A stretch of DNA of 64,000 nt from Acidobacteriota bacterium. GTDB lineage: Bacteria > Acidobacteriota > Terriglobia > Terriglobales > Acidobacteriaceae. A program made the position numbers and the translations under genes. How positions within the stretch are numbered: position 1 is the first letter of the stretch; every line of letters starts with the position of its first letter. Location: contig JARLGI010000036.1 in NCBI GenBank assembly GCA_031296115.1, positions 37,678 through 101,677 on the forward strand, read 5' to 3'. Positions 1 through 10,276 of the stretch are shown here, piece after piece. The notes beneath the pieces are model-generated. The model worked only from the letters and a program-made list of their open reading frames with translations, ran no database searches and was not told the DNA's origin.

Positions 1-1
1 C

Positions 2-349
2 TTCAACGGCTTTCTCTATCCCGCGCGCTCGCGCGAGGCCAGACTGCGCGCTCGGGCCGGTGGGGAGCAGTCGCGGGATTTGAAAGACCGCATCGCCAAC
101 GACGTTCGCACCAGGTGGCTGAGCGCCATCAACGCCTATCACCGCATCGCTGTCACGCAGCAGTTTGTTGACCAGACCAACCTGGCAGTGGACTTGTCGC
201 AGACCCGCCACAACCTGGGACTCAGCTCGATTGTCGAGCTGAGCCAGGCCGAGTTGCAGCAGACCGAGGCCCAGATTCGGTTCACCGCGGCGAAGTACCA
301 GTACCGTATCGCGCAGTCGGTGCTGCGCTTCCAGGTCGCCGCGCCGTAG
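2..349 (+). CDS. TolC-family outer membrane efflux protein, C-terminal fragment (truncated by window edge)
   Basis: Frame open from the window start; 'RHNLGLSSIVELSQAELQQTEAQIRFTAAKYQYRIAQSVLRFQ' is typical of the TolC/OEP C-terminal repeat. Confidence 0.8.
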   Translation, partial: FNGFLYPARSREARLRARAGGEQSRDLKDRIANDVRTRWLSAINAYHRIAVTQQFVDQTNLAVDLSQTRHNLGLSSIVELSQAELQQTEAQIRFTAAKYQYRIAQSVLRFQVAAP

Positions 350-360
350 CTGGTTCTGAA

Positions 361-423
361 AGGGCACGGCTTCAGCCGTGCCCTAGAGTCTCTGCACGAT
401 TGGGAGAGCGGGCTTCAGCCCGC
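361..423. repeat. Short intergenic palindromes (ggcacggcttcagccgtgcc / gcgggcttcagcccgc)
   Basis: Perfect inverted repeats; the same motif class recurs near 7031, 7161, 13040, 17029, 26590, 40510 and 52600. Confidence 0.8.
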
Positions 424-486
424 GACAGATGGACGCGCTGCCAGACAGCAAAAAGCCCCGCACAGTCGCGCTGCGCGGGGCAATCC

Positions 487-1260
487 TCACCTTCGAACCA
501 CGGTTAGTTGATGGTCACGTTCACCGGCAGCGACGGAATGCCGTTGGCCACAACCTGCAGCCTGCTGGGTCCGGTCTCCATGCAGGCGGGAACATCGAAG
601 TGCGTCGTCACCGGAATATTCTGCGCCACGCCCATGCTGGTGTGATCCTGGGTGCGGGCATAGAAGACGTGGCCGGTGGCGTTGTTGGTGATGCGCACCA
701 GGGACAGTTGGTAGCGGTCTCAAATTCGTCGCGAACGCCGCCGCCTGCGACCAGCCGTTGTAGCGCCGGCCGAAGGTGAAATACGTCTGCCCGCGGGTCA
801 GGCTGGTGGGAACGTATTCGATCCTGCGCGTCCACGGCTGAATGTAGCTGCCCGACGCTTTATAGACCGCCGAGCCGCCGAGCAGGACTTCGCCGGTCGG
901 CAGCACGAGCATGCTGCCGCCGTTGCCGTTCAGTGTCGCCGTGAAATGCATGCCGTCAAATTCGTACAAGCGCCCCGAGTTGCCCTGGACCAGCACGTTG
1001 CCGTCGGTCAACAGGACGGCGAAGTTATCGCCCGCGCTGTCACCATTGGGGAAGTCCGGGCCGGGGACCCAGGTCGGTGGGCGATTTTCCGGGATGATAG
1101 ACCGAGGTATGTCCGGTCGGCGCGCCCGAGTGCAGCGCGCCGGTGGCAAACACCGTGCCGTCGATCCGCAGAATGGCCGGCCCGATTTCTCCCGGCGGAC
1201 AGTACTGGCCGCCGCCGTAGTTAATGCAACCCACTTCCGGCGGACCTTGCAGCAGCGCGA
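487..1260 (-). pseudogene. Kelch / galactose-oxidase-like (DUF1929-type C-terminus) protein, frameshifted and truncated
   Basis: Consecutive minus-strand pieces in different frames: 'GCINYGGGQYCPPGEIGPAILRIDGTVFATGALHSGAPTGHTSVYHPG', 'GDNFAVLLTDGNVLVQGNSGRLYEFDG...', 'MRITNNATGHVFYARTQDHTSMGVAQNIPVTTHFDVPACMETGPSRLQVVANGIPSLPVNVTIN'. Confidence 0.65.
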
Positions 1261-1304
1261 TCGTGCTGCCGTCCGAGACCCACTAAGATCGCCTGGTAAA
1301 GAAA

Positions 1305-2090
1305 ATGCGGCTGAAGAAGATCCAGACCCATGTGGAGGCAAACACGTTTCTGGAGAAGGAATATCTACCCGAGCACAATCGACGGTTTAGGCGTACCCCA
1401 GCCCAGCCCGAGGACTATCACCGACCGACCCCGGGGGCAGTGGAGCTGGTGGAAGTTTTTCATCGGGAGACCGGGCGAGTCATCGGCAACAACTGGGTAG
1501 TGCGGCACAACAACCGATATTTCCAGGTGAAAGCTCAAGCCCGGCAGTATGCGCCGGCCAAGGGCAAAGCCACGGTGCGCGAATGGGAGGACGGGCGCTT
1601 ACAGATTTGCTATCGCGGTAGGGCGGTGGCTTGGGAGGAGGGTCCAGGCCCGGTTCCCGTTCAGGCAGTAAGACCCAGGGAGGCCACGGCCAAGAAACCA
1701 AAGCCGCCCACTCCCCAAGCGGATCACCCCTGGCGGCAGGACTATCGCAAGATGCGTCCTTGGAGCAAAGCAGGGATTCCGGTAGCGCACGCCATCCCTA
1801 TGGCAGCGCCTTCCGCTTCGCCCGATAGAGGTTCCGAAACTTAGATCACCCGATAAGCGTGGTAGGAGCAAATTGGCGGGCAGCCGAAGAATAATAACTC
1901 GAAGCCCGGCGGCGAAAGGCCGTGGAAAAGCCGCCCCGTGGAAAAGTCCCCAAAACGGACTTTCCCACTGCGCTTGGAGATCCGCACACGCCGCGGACTC
2001 CCACTTTCCGCACAGCCTCGACTGCTACTGGAAAATAAATAATGCACGACCACGACAAAGGGGACATTTCTAATGTCCGCTGACATTGCC
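1305..2090 (+). mobile_element. Truncated ISNCY-like transposase C-terminus and probable right-end IS remnant
   Basis: 'MRLKKIQTHVEANTFLEKEYLPEHNRRFRRTPAQPEDYHRP...' resembles the C-terminal part of ISNCY-type transposases and ends '...DHPWRQDYRKMRPW'; downstream 'ggggacatttctaatgtccgctgac' looks like an IS end. N-terminal catalytic part absent. Confidence 0.6.
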
Positions 2091-2147
2091 TTTGCATGAG
2101 CCGGCGGGAAATTTGCATGAGCGGCGTGGAATACGGTTCCGCTCGTG

Positions 2148-3254
2148 TCAGGAAAGTCTCGGCAGCTCGTCCAGCGCCAGTCCCAGTCGCTTCAGCGCTT
2201 CAAGGGTCATCGCGGGATTGCCGCCGATCCCGATACGAAACCCTTGCGGCACGTCGAAGAAACGCCCGGGAGCGACACAGGTCTCATACTTTTCCATCAG
2301 CAGCCGGTAAAGCTTGTCCGCGCTGCCTGAACGCAGCCGGCAGAAGGCGATGGTCCCGAACTCCGGCCGGACGTACTCCAGGTCAGCGCGCGATTGCAGA
2401 AATTCATCCAGCGCCGGGCGGTTACTCTGCAGGATCTCCTTCGCCCGCGCCGCCACGCGTGCTAGGTTGTCGAACGCGATCACGCTCAGCCGCTCGGCGG
2501 GGTGCGCCGCGTTGGCGCCATACAGGTCGTTGATGTGCCACATGCGCTGCGCCAGCTCGCGGGCCGCCAGTACCCAGCCGCAGCGCAGGCCGCTCAGCCC
2601 GTACGCCTTGGTCAGGCTGCTGGTCACCAGGAAGTGCTCGCCCAGGTGGAACGCCGGTCGTGGCCGCTGCTCGTAGAACGTCTCCAGGTAGACCTCGTCC
2701 ACCAGCACCAGTGCGCCGTGTTTTTGCGCGATGTCGCCGACCACGCGCATGGTCGCCTCGTCCGCGTAAATGCTGGTGGGATTATGCAGGTTGCACAGCA
2801 CGATCATCCGCGTTTGCGGCGTCATCTGCCGCGCTACTTCCTCGGGATCGAGGCGGAACCCATCTGCCATGCGCCGCTCGAACCTCCGCACGGACGTTCC
2901 CAGAAAATTGAGCAGGTCGACCATGACCTCGTACGTCGGATGCTCGATCAGCACCTCGTCGCCCGGCTCCAGCGTAGCCATCATGGCGATGTGGTTCGCC
3001 ATCGACGTGCCGGCCGCTGCCACCACGCACTCCGGCCGAACGCCGTTGAGCTGCGCGATGCGCTCCTGCAGCGGGGCATAGCCATAGGCATCGCCGCCAT
3101 TGATCTCCAGGTCTTCCAGCTGCACGGGCAGGCCCGACAGGGGATAGCTCTCCAGCCCGCTGGTGGCCAGATCATACTTCGCCGCCGGGTGCAGTTTGGC
3201 AAACTGGATGTAGGGTGAACCAGCGTGGGTGCGCGATGTCATCGGTCTCAGCAA
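2148..3254 (-). CDS. PLP-dependent class I/II aminotransferase
   Basis: 368 aa; 'EVLIEHPTYEVMVDLLNFLG', 'LVDEVYLETF', 'SSLTKAYGLSGLRCGW' (PLP-lysine region). Confidence 0.88.
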   Translation of the reverse strand: MLRPMTSRTHAGSPYIQFAKLHPAAKYDLATSGLESYPLSGLPVQLEDLEINGGDAYGYAPLQERIAQLNGVRPECVVAAAGTSMANHIAMMATLEPGDEVLIEHPTYEVMVDLLNFLGTSVRRFERRMADGFRLDPEEVARQMTPQTRMIVLCNLHNPTSIYADEATMRVVGDIAQKHGALVLVDEVYLETFYEQRPRPAFHLGEHFLVTSSLTKAYGLSGLRCGWVLAARELAQRMWHINDLYGANAAHPAERLSVIAFDNLARVAARAKEILQSNRPALDEFLQSRADLEYVRPEFGTIAFCRLRSGSADKLYRLLMEKYETCVAPGRFFDVPQGFRIGIGGNPAMTLEALKRLGLALDELPRLS

Positions 3255-3338
3255 GAATAAAGGTAAAACATTCAGTCGTCAGCAGTCAGTGGTCAGTAAT
3301 TAGCGTTTACCCCAGAGGCGCATTCTGACCATTGAGTT

Positions 3339-3456
3339 GTCATCCTGAGCGAGGAGCGCAGCGAGGAGTCGAGGGACCCCTATTGTAACGGGAAACTCTT
3401 GGGGGGCCTTCGATCGCGATCGGCCGCAATGCGGCGTCACTTCGCTCAGAATGCTC
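3339..3456. repeat. Large imperfect inverted repeat, 'gtcatcctgagcgaggagcgcagcgagg...cacttcgctcagaatg'
   Basis: Arms match those at 16781-16904 and resemble 60418-60545. Confidence 0.75.
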
Positions 3457-4013
3457 GGCCCAAAGAAACCCGCCGAGCAAAAGGTGTTTTCCCGTTCAGG
3501 CAAACCACAACTTTAGTTATCTTGCTTGGTTACCTTTTTTCTTGACTTTGGCAAAGCCGCGCGTCTACGGTGGAGCCAGCAGCACGCGACGGTTGCTGGA
3601 CACTCGCTCTTGTTCCGCAGCGCGGTCTTGTCGTGAGTGGTTGCCACGCGGAGGCCGGGGCTACCGGCCGCGGCCCACCTGACGCACTCTGGTGGCAAGA
3701 ACGGTTGCGGGCATATCCAGACTGGTACCGAACCACGACTGCCCACCGTGACCCCAGCCTAAGTTCCACCTGTAAATACTTGTGTGTCAAATGGATACCG
3801 CATAACTCCCTTGAATTGTGGGAGTTGCGGACGCCATCCCCAATCTTGTCCTTTGCTTTCAATAGATTGCAGAGAGAGGGGAGTGGGGGTACCCAGTTGT
3901 CAGTGGCCAGTTGTCAGTTACTGCCTCATTCCGGCTAATAAGGCCAATGTGCCAAATGCTAAATACCAAATACCAGACGCCCATTAACAATTCATCAACC
4001 CGGAGAACTACTC

Positions 4014-4700
4014 ATGCCTGTGCGAACTTGCGAATACGTGAAACCCAACGGACACTTTTTCGGCTCCATCGCGCTGCGCGGACGCGACTACTGCCACTTT
4101 AATTTAACCTGCATCGGCGCCGGCTGCGCATGGAGGAGCAGGAGGCGAAACTGGCGTCGCCACGCCTCGAACTGCCGCCGCTGTAGGACGCCAACTCCAT
4201 CCAGGTCGCGGTGATGCAGGTGCTGGCCGCCGGCGCCTATGGGCACATCAGCCCCAAGCTGATGGGGCTCATGTTGTACGGCCTGCAAATTGCCAGCACC
4301 AACCTGCGGCTGGGGGTGAACTTCCAGGCGGCGGGCGAAGACCTGGACGCGGCGCCGGAAATGTGCAGCGCCTACGATACCTTCGAAGAGGACTACGAAA
4401 TCACCGCCAACGGCGCAGGGTTGCGGCGTTCCGCTGCCGACCATCAGGCGGACGAACAGGAGAGGGCGCGGGCCAAGCTCGCGGCCCAGGCTGCGATTGA
4501 AAAGAAGGTCCCCGCAGCCTGGAGGAGCAGAGCGACGATGAGTATCTCCGCAAGGTGTTACGGCACGCGGCGGAATCGGTGCACCCGCACGAGCGGAGCC
4601 ACTTGATCGCCAGGTGCTATCGGTACGCCGGATACGCCGATGTCGACAACGACTTCGGTCGCGCCGGAGGAAAAGAAAGCGCCGCAGGCTGTGGCGGGGT
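4014..4700 (+). pseudogene. Remnant of a small Cys/His (zinc-finger-like) hypothetical protein with frameshift and in-frame stop
   Basis: 'MPVRTCEYVKPNGHFFGSIALRGRDYCHFNL' then a frameshift near 4114, TAG at 4184-4186, then 'DANSIQVAVMQVLAAGAYGHISPKLMGLMLYGLQIASTNLRLGVNFQAAGE...'. Confidence 0.6.
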
Positions 4701-4740
4701 AGTGGATAGCGGACTTGCTGTCCGCTATCCACGGTCGCTT

Positions 4741-6630
4741 TTACTTGCCCGGTGGTAGCGAGGGGATCATCCCCGGGAAGACGTACGCCTGGAGAAGGAC
4801 GATCAGGCCGATGATGCCGGCCAGTGCAATGGAGTGCCAGAAGACCTTGCGGAAGATCGGCCCCAGGGCGTGAGAACGCTCGTAGGGATCGTCGTAACAG
4901 GCGGCACAGGCGACCATGATGGACTGGGCGTCAATCATCTTGCCCATGACGCCGCCCGTCGAGTTGGTGGCTACGATGAGGACCTCATTCAAATGAAGCT
5001 GCTGCGCCGTGATCCGTTGCAGGCTGCCGAAAAGCGCATTGGAAGCGGTATCGGAGCCGGTCAGGAAGACGCCGAGCCAGCCCAGGTAGGCGGCGAAGAA
5101 AGGATAGAGAGGGCCCGCGCTGGTGAAGGCCAGTCCGAGGACCGCATCGGTGCCGGAGTAGCGGGTCAAATAGCCCAAGCCCAGTACCAGGCCGATAACC
5201 AGGACGGGGATTTTCATGCGGCGAAGGGTGCGTGCAGTGGCGTCCTTCCATTGGGCGGCGCTCAACTTCAAGCTCAAACCGGTAAGGAGGGCGGCAACAA
5301 AAACGCCGGTACCGGCCGCGGACAGCCAGTTGATGCTAAACACCGCCGCCTCTGGCTTGGCGTTCGCCGCCACGACAGGCGGCATGCGCTGCACCAGGTT
5401 ATGAAGTGCGGGCATCTGCCACTTGGGCAAGGAGAGGGTGCCGGCGAAGCTCGAGCCCAGCAGCGTGGTGTTGACCTTGATGGAAGCAAAAACGTTATTG
5501 AGGTAAGTCTTCCAGGTGGGCATGCCCCAGATGGCACAGCAGGCGATCAGTATGGCCCACGGCACCCACGCATATGCGGTCTCGCCGATGGAGTATGGGT
5601 ATTTCCATTCCTTGGCCGGCGCTGTGGCCTCTCCTGCATTGCCAGCGGCTGCGGCCGCCTGGCGCTCGGACTTCAGCAGAAAGCGCGTCTTGGGATGCCA
5701 GACAAAGCGCAGGAAAAGGGCGGTGCAGATCACTGAAAACACGCCCGACACCACATCGGTCATCAGGTGGAAAGCGGGAGTCTGGGAGGCGAAAAACTGC
5801 ATGATGGCGAAGGACGCTCCCGAGCAGAGAGTCGCCGGCCACACTTCCCAGGCATCCTTCAATTTGCCTCCCTGCATGAGGACAAAGGTGGTCACCAGCC
5901 AGAAAGGGATGAGAATGGAGACGAAGGGGAGCTGCCGCCCGGCCATGGCGGAAAGGGTGAGCTGATCGAGACCGCTCACTTGGGCCAACGTCACGATCGG
6001 AGTGCCAATTGCCCCCCATGCTACCGGGGCGGTGTTGGCCAGCAGGTTGAGCACGGCCGCCTCAAACGGCGAGAAACCGAGGCCTACCATGACCGCACCC
6101 GCGATGGCCACCGGTGTTCCGAAGCCGGAGGTGCCTTCGATGATCGCCCCGAAGGAAAAGGCAATCAACAGTACCTGCAGGCGGCGGTCAAAAGAAATGT
6201 GGATGATCGATTCCTTGACAATTTCGAATTTGCCCGTGATGACCGTCATCGTATAGAGGAACATGGCCCCCAGGACGATCCAGATAATGCCGAGAAAGCC
6301 GGAGATCGACCCGTAGGCAAAGGCCGAGAACGCGGACTTGAAGGGCATCGCGAACGCCAGGCAAGAAACCAGAAAAGCGGCTACCACACCGTAGAAAGCG
6401 GCATAGGGCGCGCTGATGCCGAGATGGCGAGCGCCTTGCTTGTCCCGGTGCGGATGGAGGGCGATGAAATACAGGAGTGTCAGGATCGGGATTGCCGCCG
6501 CGATCGTAGAAAGGGTTACGTTGCCCAGAGGGTTGTAATTCTGATGGTAGATTGCGGGTGCTCCGCCGTCGGCGGCGAACAGTGGACTTGCAAGAGCGAC
6601 GAAACCCAGTGAGGTCAAGAACCCTGTCAT
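4741..6630 (-). CDS. lldP: L-lactate permease (LctP/LldP family)
   Basis: 629 aa multi-TM protein; 'FGAIIEGTSGFGTPVAIAGAVMVGLGFSPFEAAVLNLLANTAPVAWGAIGTPI' and 'GSDTASNALFGSLQ' are family signatures. Confidence 0.92.
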   Translation of the reverse strand: MTGFLTSLGFVALASPLFAADGGAPAIYHQNYNPLGNVTLSTIAAAIPILTLLYFIALHPHRDKQGARHLGISAPYAAFYGVVAAFLVSCLAFAMPFKSAFSAFAYGSISGFLGIIWIVLGAMFLYTMTVITGKFEIVKESIIHISFDRRLQVLLIAFSFGAIIEGTSGFGTPVAIAGAVMVGLGFSPFEAAVLNLLANTAPVAWGAIGTPIVTLAQVSGLDQLTLSAMAGRQLPFVSILIPFWLVTTFVLMQGGKLKDAWEVWPATLCSGASFAIMQFFASQTPAFHLMTDVVSGVFSVICTALFLRFVWHPKTRFLLKSERQAAAAAGNAGEATAPAKEWKYPYSIGETAYAWVPWAILIACCAIWGMPTWKTYLNNVFASIKVNTTLLGSSFAGTLSLPKWQMPALHNLVQRMPPVVAANAKPEAAVFSINWLSAAGTGVFVAALLTGLSLKLSAAQWKDATARTLRRMKIPVLVIGLVLGLGYLTRYSGTDAVLGLAFTSAGPLYPFFAAYLGWLGVFLTGSDTASNALFGSLQRITAQQLHLNEVLIVATNSTGGVMGKMIDAQSIMVACAACYDDPYERSHALGPIFRKVFWHSIALAGIIGLIVLLQAYVFPGMIPSLPPGK

Positions 6631-7030
6631 TTACTCCTCCCTTTCCCCAGCCACTTTCTATTAAGAAGTCATCTACGTCTCGTGCGGGACTTGCAGGCTT
6701 TTCAGAAGATCGTGCTCACCAGCAGTTTGGGCGCCAGGAAAAGACAAGTATGAGTTCTAACACCGCCGCTGGCCTTGATTGCGTCAGCGTTTCCCCTTCG
6801 CAGACTGCGCCCGGCAGGCGAAGCTGTGACACCAGAGACAAGCGCAAGGCCGAAACGCGCCCTCCCGAATCGAAAACCCTGCTTGCGACCGCAGATTTAC
6901 ATAGCGTTAATGGCAAGTCAAGAAGAACTCGGCGTGCGTTCTACGTCTTTGGGGTGATAGAGGAACAAGGTACTTGGGATGCGGTCATGGCACAGGACGA
7001 AGCAGGTGAAGACGAAGACGATGAGCTTTG

Positions 7031-7190
7031 AAAGGGCACAGCTTCAGCTGTGCCGTTACCGGTGTAGAGAGCATCGGGCTTTAGCCCTTGAGGGCATTCG
7101 TGTTTTCTCGTATCCCGAATTCCCTCAGTGGCTAAAGCCGTCGTCCTACTGTGTGGCTTAACGGCACGGCTGAAGCCGTGCCCCTTCAAG
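7031..7190. repeat. Pair of 'ggcacggcttcagccgtgcc'-type palindromes flanking a 'gggctttagccctt' unit
   Basis: Inverted repeats at about 7031-7055 and 7161-7190. Confidence 0.7.
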
Positions 7191-7310
7191 TCCTATGAGC
7201 TTGTGAATCATGTGGCCCTTCGACTCGCGGCCAAAGTCAGCCGCTTGCTCAGGGTCACAGTAAAGACAGCTATGACTGACCACCGGCAACTGACAACTGG
7301 CAACTGCTTT

Positions 7311-9158
7311 TCAGCAGCAGCCCATCGTTACCGTCTCCATCTCGGGTTTGCCAAACGCTTCCTGCGGGATGGGCGCTCCATGCAGCGTCTGCCAGCAGCG
7401 CCGCGCCGCCTCGAAGAGCACGATGATGACGCCCAGCACGAAGATCACCATCAGCGTGGTGTCGAGGTAGCCTTGGAACTCCTTGCCGGTTGTATGCGCC
7501 AGCGGCCAGTAGAGGGTCCTAATGGAGAGCACACCAGCGGTCAGCGTGGTCACGCCCACAAAGCACATGGGAATCGCCGTGACCCAGACATACCTCACCT
7601 TGCCCATATTGACGAGGAAGGTGGACACGACGGCGAGCGCGATGGTTGCCAGAAGTTGATTGCCGGTGCCGAACAACGGCCACAGCGTGGAGATGTTGCC
7701 GGTATAGATCAGGTATCCCCAGGCGCCAACCACGATGGCCGAGGTCACCAGGTTTCCCGGCAACCAGGCAGTGTTGGCGAAAGGCTTGTAGGCCTTGCCC
7801 AGCAGCTCATGCATGACGTAGCGCGCGACGCGGGTCCCAGTGTCAACCGTGGTCAGGATGAACAGCGCCTCGAACATGATGGCGTAGTGATACCAGTAGC
7901 CGGTCAGCGTTGCCATTCCGGGCAGTCCCTTGAATATCTGCGCCATGCCGACGGCGAGCGAGACCGCGCCGCCGGTGCGTCCGGCGAGCTTCTCGCCGAC
8001 TTCGGCGGAGAACATATCCAGGTTGACAGTGTGCATGCCCAGCTTGGCGAAGACCGCGGGCGTGGTGTTGATGGCGAAGTAGTCGCCGGGATACATGGAA
8101 GTGGCGGCAATCAGCGCCAGCACCGCAACCATGCCTTCGCACATCATGGCGCCATAGCCGATGAAGCGGGCGTCAGTTTCCTGCCACAGCATCTTCGGAG
8201 TGGTGCCCGAAGACACCAGCGAGTGGAATCCCGAGATCGCTCCACAGGCGATGGTCACGAACAGGAACGGAAAGAGTTTGCCCTTGATGATCGGTCCTCC
8301 GCCGTGGATGAACTGGGTAACGGCGGGGAACTGGATGTTGGGGTGAACGATGAACACGCCAAGAATCAGCAGGACGATGGTTCCCAACTTCATGTAGGTG
8401 GAGAGATAGTCTCGCGGTTCCAGCAGGAACCACACCGGAAGCACCGAGGCAATAAAGCCGTAAGCCATCATCAGGAAGGTGATCTGGTGAGCGTTGAAGG
8501 TGAGCGCGCCGGCGAAGGAGGAAGCGGCGAACCAGCGGCCGCCGATGACCGCGGCGATCAGCAGCACCACACCTGCGGCGCTGGGGCCCGCGACCTTGAT
8601 CTGGCCGGGCGTGCTCTTGAACATGTACAGTCCCATGCCGATCGCGATGGGAATCGTCCACCCGATGGTGAACACGCCCCACGGGCTGTTGGCCAGAGCG
8701 TTGACCACCACTACGCCCAGTCCAGCCAGGGTTACCAGCAGGATGAACAGCAGGGCGACCATGGTGACCAGGCCAGCGCCGTGGCCGATCTCCGTGCGCG
8801 CCACGTCGGCCAGCGACTTGCCCTTGTGCCTGACCGAAGCTACCAGCACCGTGAAATCGTGCACGCATCCGGCCAGCACCGCGCCGACCAGGATCCAGAG
8901 AAAACCGGGCGCAAAACCGAACTGCGCGGCCAGCGTGGGACCCACCAGCGGTCCGGCGCCGGCGATGGCGGCAAAGTGATGGCCAAACAGTACCCACTTG
9001 GGCGAGGGAACATAGTTGTGGCCGTCTTCATAGACGTGCGCCGGAGTCGTTCGGCGGTCGTCCAGGACCAATACTTTCGCGGCGATAAATGCGCTGTAGA
9101 AGCGGTAGGCCAGCGCGAAGACACACAGTGTTCCCAACATGATGGGAAACGTATTCAT
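7311..9158 (-). CDS. cstA: Carbon starvation protein CstA family (peptide/pyruvate transporter)
   Basis: 615 aa multi-TM; 'FGHHFAAIAGAGPLVGPTLAAQFGFAPGFLWILVGAVLAGCVHDFTVL' is a CstA hallmark. Confidence 0.93.
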   Translation of the reverse strand: MNTFPIMLGTLCVFALAYRFYSAFIAAKVLVLDDRRTTPAHVYEDGHNYVPSPKWVLFGHHFAAIAGAGPLVGPTLAAQFGFAPGFLWILVGAVLAGCVHDFTVLVASVRHKGKSLADVARTEIGHGAGLVTMVALLFILLVTLAGLGVVVVNALANSPWGVFTIGWTIPIAIGMGLYMFKSTPGQIKVAGPSAAGVVLLIAAVIGGRWFAASSFAGALTFNAHQITFLMMAYGFIASVLPVWFLLEPRDYLSTYMKLGTIVLLILGVFIVHPNIQFPAVTQFIHGGGPIIKGKLFPFLFVTIACGAISGFHSLVSSGTTPKMLWQETDARFIGYGAMMCEGMVAVLALIAATSMYPGDYFAINTTPAVFAKLGMHTVNLDMFSAEVGEKLAGRTGGAVSLAVGMAQIFKGLPGMATLTGYWYHYAIMFEALFILTTVDTGTRVARYVMHELLGKAYKPFANTAWLPGNLVTSAIVVGAWGYLIYTGNISTLWPLFGTGNQLLATIALAVVSTFLVNMGKVRYVWVTAIPMCFVGVTTLTAGVLSIRTLYWPLAHTTGKEFQGYLDTTLMVIFVLGVIIVLFEAARRCWQTLHGAPIPQEAFGKPEMETVTMGCC

Positions 9159-9443
9159 AGCAGCCTCCTAGCGTGCATTGCGGTGCGCCGGCGGCGAATT
9201 GGGCGCTAACCTACTTCGAGCCACACCGGAGCTTGCTTGTGTTCCGTTACTGCCAGACTATGACCGTGAAAAACAAGCTGCGCAACATTCTGGACTTTAG
9301 AGCAGAGACACTCGCGCCGGTTATGACCCAGGTCACGTCGTGCTGTGACATCACCGCCTCGTCCAATGTTTCAAGACTCTATCGCAAGTTCGCACGCTGG
9401 GAAAGGTTTTCTTCGTGGCAACGAAGTCGTGCGATGGAAACGA

Positions 9444-10085
9444 CTACGTTTCGCTCTTCCACGCCGCCGAGTCCTGAGCTGGTATGGTTGATTCAACCGT
9501 AACGGGCGAACTTGCAGTTTGGTAGGACTGTTCCGCGCCTGCCATTGGCAGCCCAGCTTGCAGCGTTTCGGCGCACGACGGGTTGGGCGAGTCTGCACAC
9601 GTTGATTCCATCGCGACGGGCTGAGCAGCCGGGTAGCTCAGCGCCGACTGCAAAGCGTCGATCAGCTTCTGGATATTGTCGCGTGCCGTCGGCTCGAGCA
9701 TCCCGCCCGCCATTGCGGCGAGTTTTCCCGATACCGTGGATTCACCTTGCCAGGTCACGCGGGTGCAATCCAGCGATGCCTCGAGGTCGAATTCGACGCT
9801 CACGGAAATCTGGCTGCCTGCAGCGATGCCTTGTCCCAAGTAGCGCGCCCGCCGCGAAGGCGCCGCTTCGGCCAGTTCCATCTTGATCTCCGCCGTGCCA
9901 CGAATCCCTCCTACGCCGACGTTGAGTTTGACTGTAAAGTGGGTCGCGTCCTCGACCGTCATGTCCTCGAAGTCGGGAAGCAGCGGGGCAAACTTCCTGG
10001 GATCGGAGAGGAACCCGCACACTTCGTCTGGATTGCGCGGAGTGGTGAACTCGCCGGACAAAGTGACATGCAAAGTAATTGCTCC
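9444..10085 (-). CDS. CoxG-like / SRPBCC-family protein
   Basis: 'LHVTLSGEFTTPRNPDEVCGFLSDPRKFAPLLPDFEDM...' and 'GESTVSGKLAAMAGGMLEPTARDNIQKLIDALQ' resemble CO dehydrogenase subunit G family; true start uncertain (ORF opens at 10244). Confidence 0.75.
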   Translation of the reverse strand, partial: GAITLHVTLSGEFTTPRNPDEVCGFLSDPRKFAPLLPDFEDMTVEDATHFTVKLNVGVGGIRGTAEIKMELAEAAPSRRARYLGQGIAAGSQISVSVEFDLEASLDCTRVTWQGESTVSGKLAAMAGGMLEPTARDNIQKLIDALQSALSYPAAQPVAMESTCADSPNPSCAETLQAGLPMAGAEQSYQTASSPVTVESTIPAQDSAAWKSET

Positions 10086-10276
10086 TGGCCCCAGCTTGTG
10101 AGATGCGCTGCGGTTGTTAGAGTATCGCAACTGGAAGCGCTTGGCTGGCGGGTGAGCCCGCAGGCGAAATCGCGCACACGATCGGGGACCGGGTTGCGCG
10201 GATAGAACTGAGATACGACTGGTGCCAGCGCTGCAGGGCGGCACGCGCCAAGTCAGGTATAGTGGCGAGAAGCTAG

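Noticed and set aside
3513-3938. Short ORFs between the aminotransferase and 4014
   Set aside because: No coherent protein motifs; repeat-like intergenic sequence
4834-6612. Long plus-strand ORFs (300 and 281 aa) over the lactate permease
   Set aside because: Antisense shadow ORFs with biased composition
6631-7031. 159-aa plus-strand ORF upstream of lldP as a gene
   Set aside because: No recognisable motif, low-complexity acidic tail, overlaps the upstream region of a clear gene
7128-9209. 693-aa plus-strand ORF overlapping cstA
   Set aside because: Antisense shadow of a high-GC coding gene; His/Gly/Arg/Asp-rich composition and no recognisable domain, while the opposite strand encodes a clear CstA
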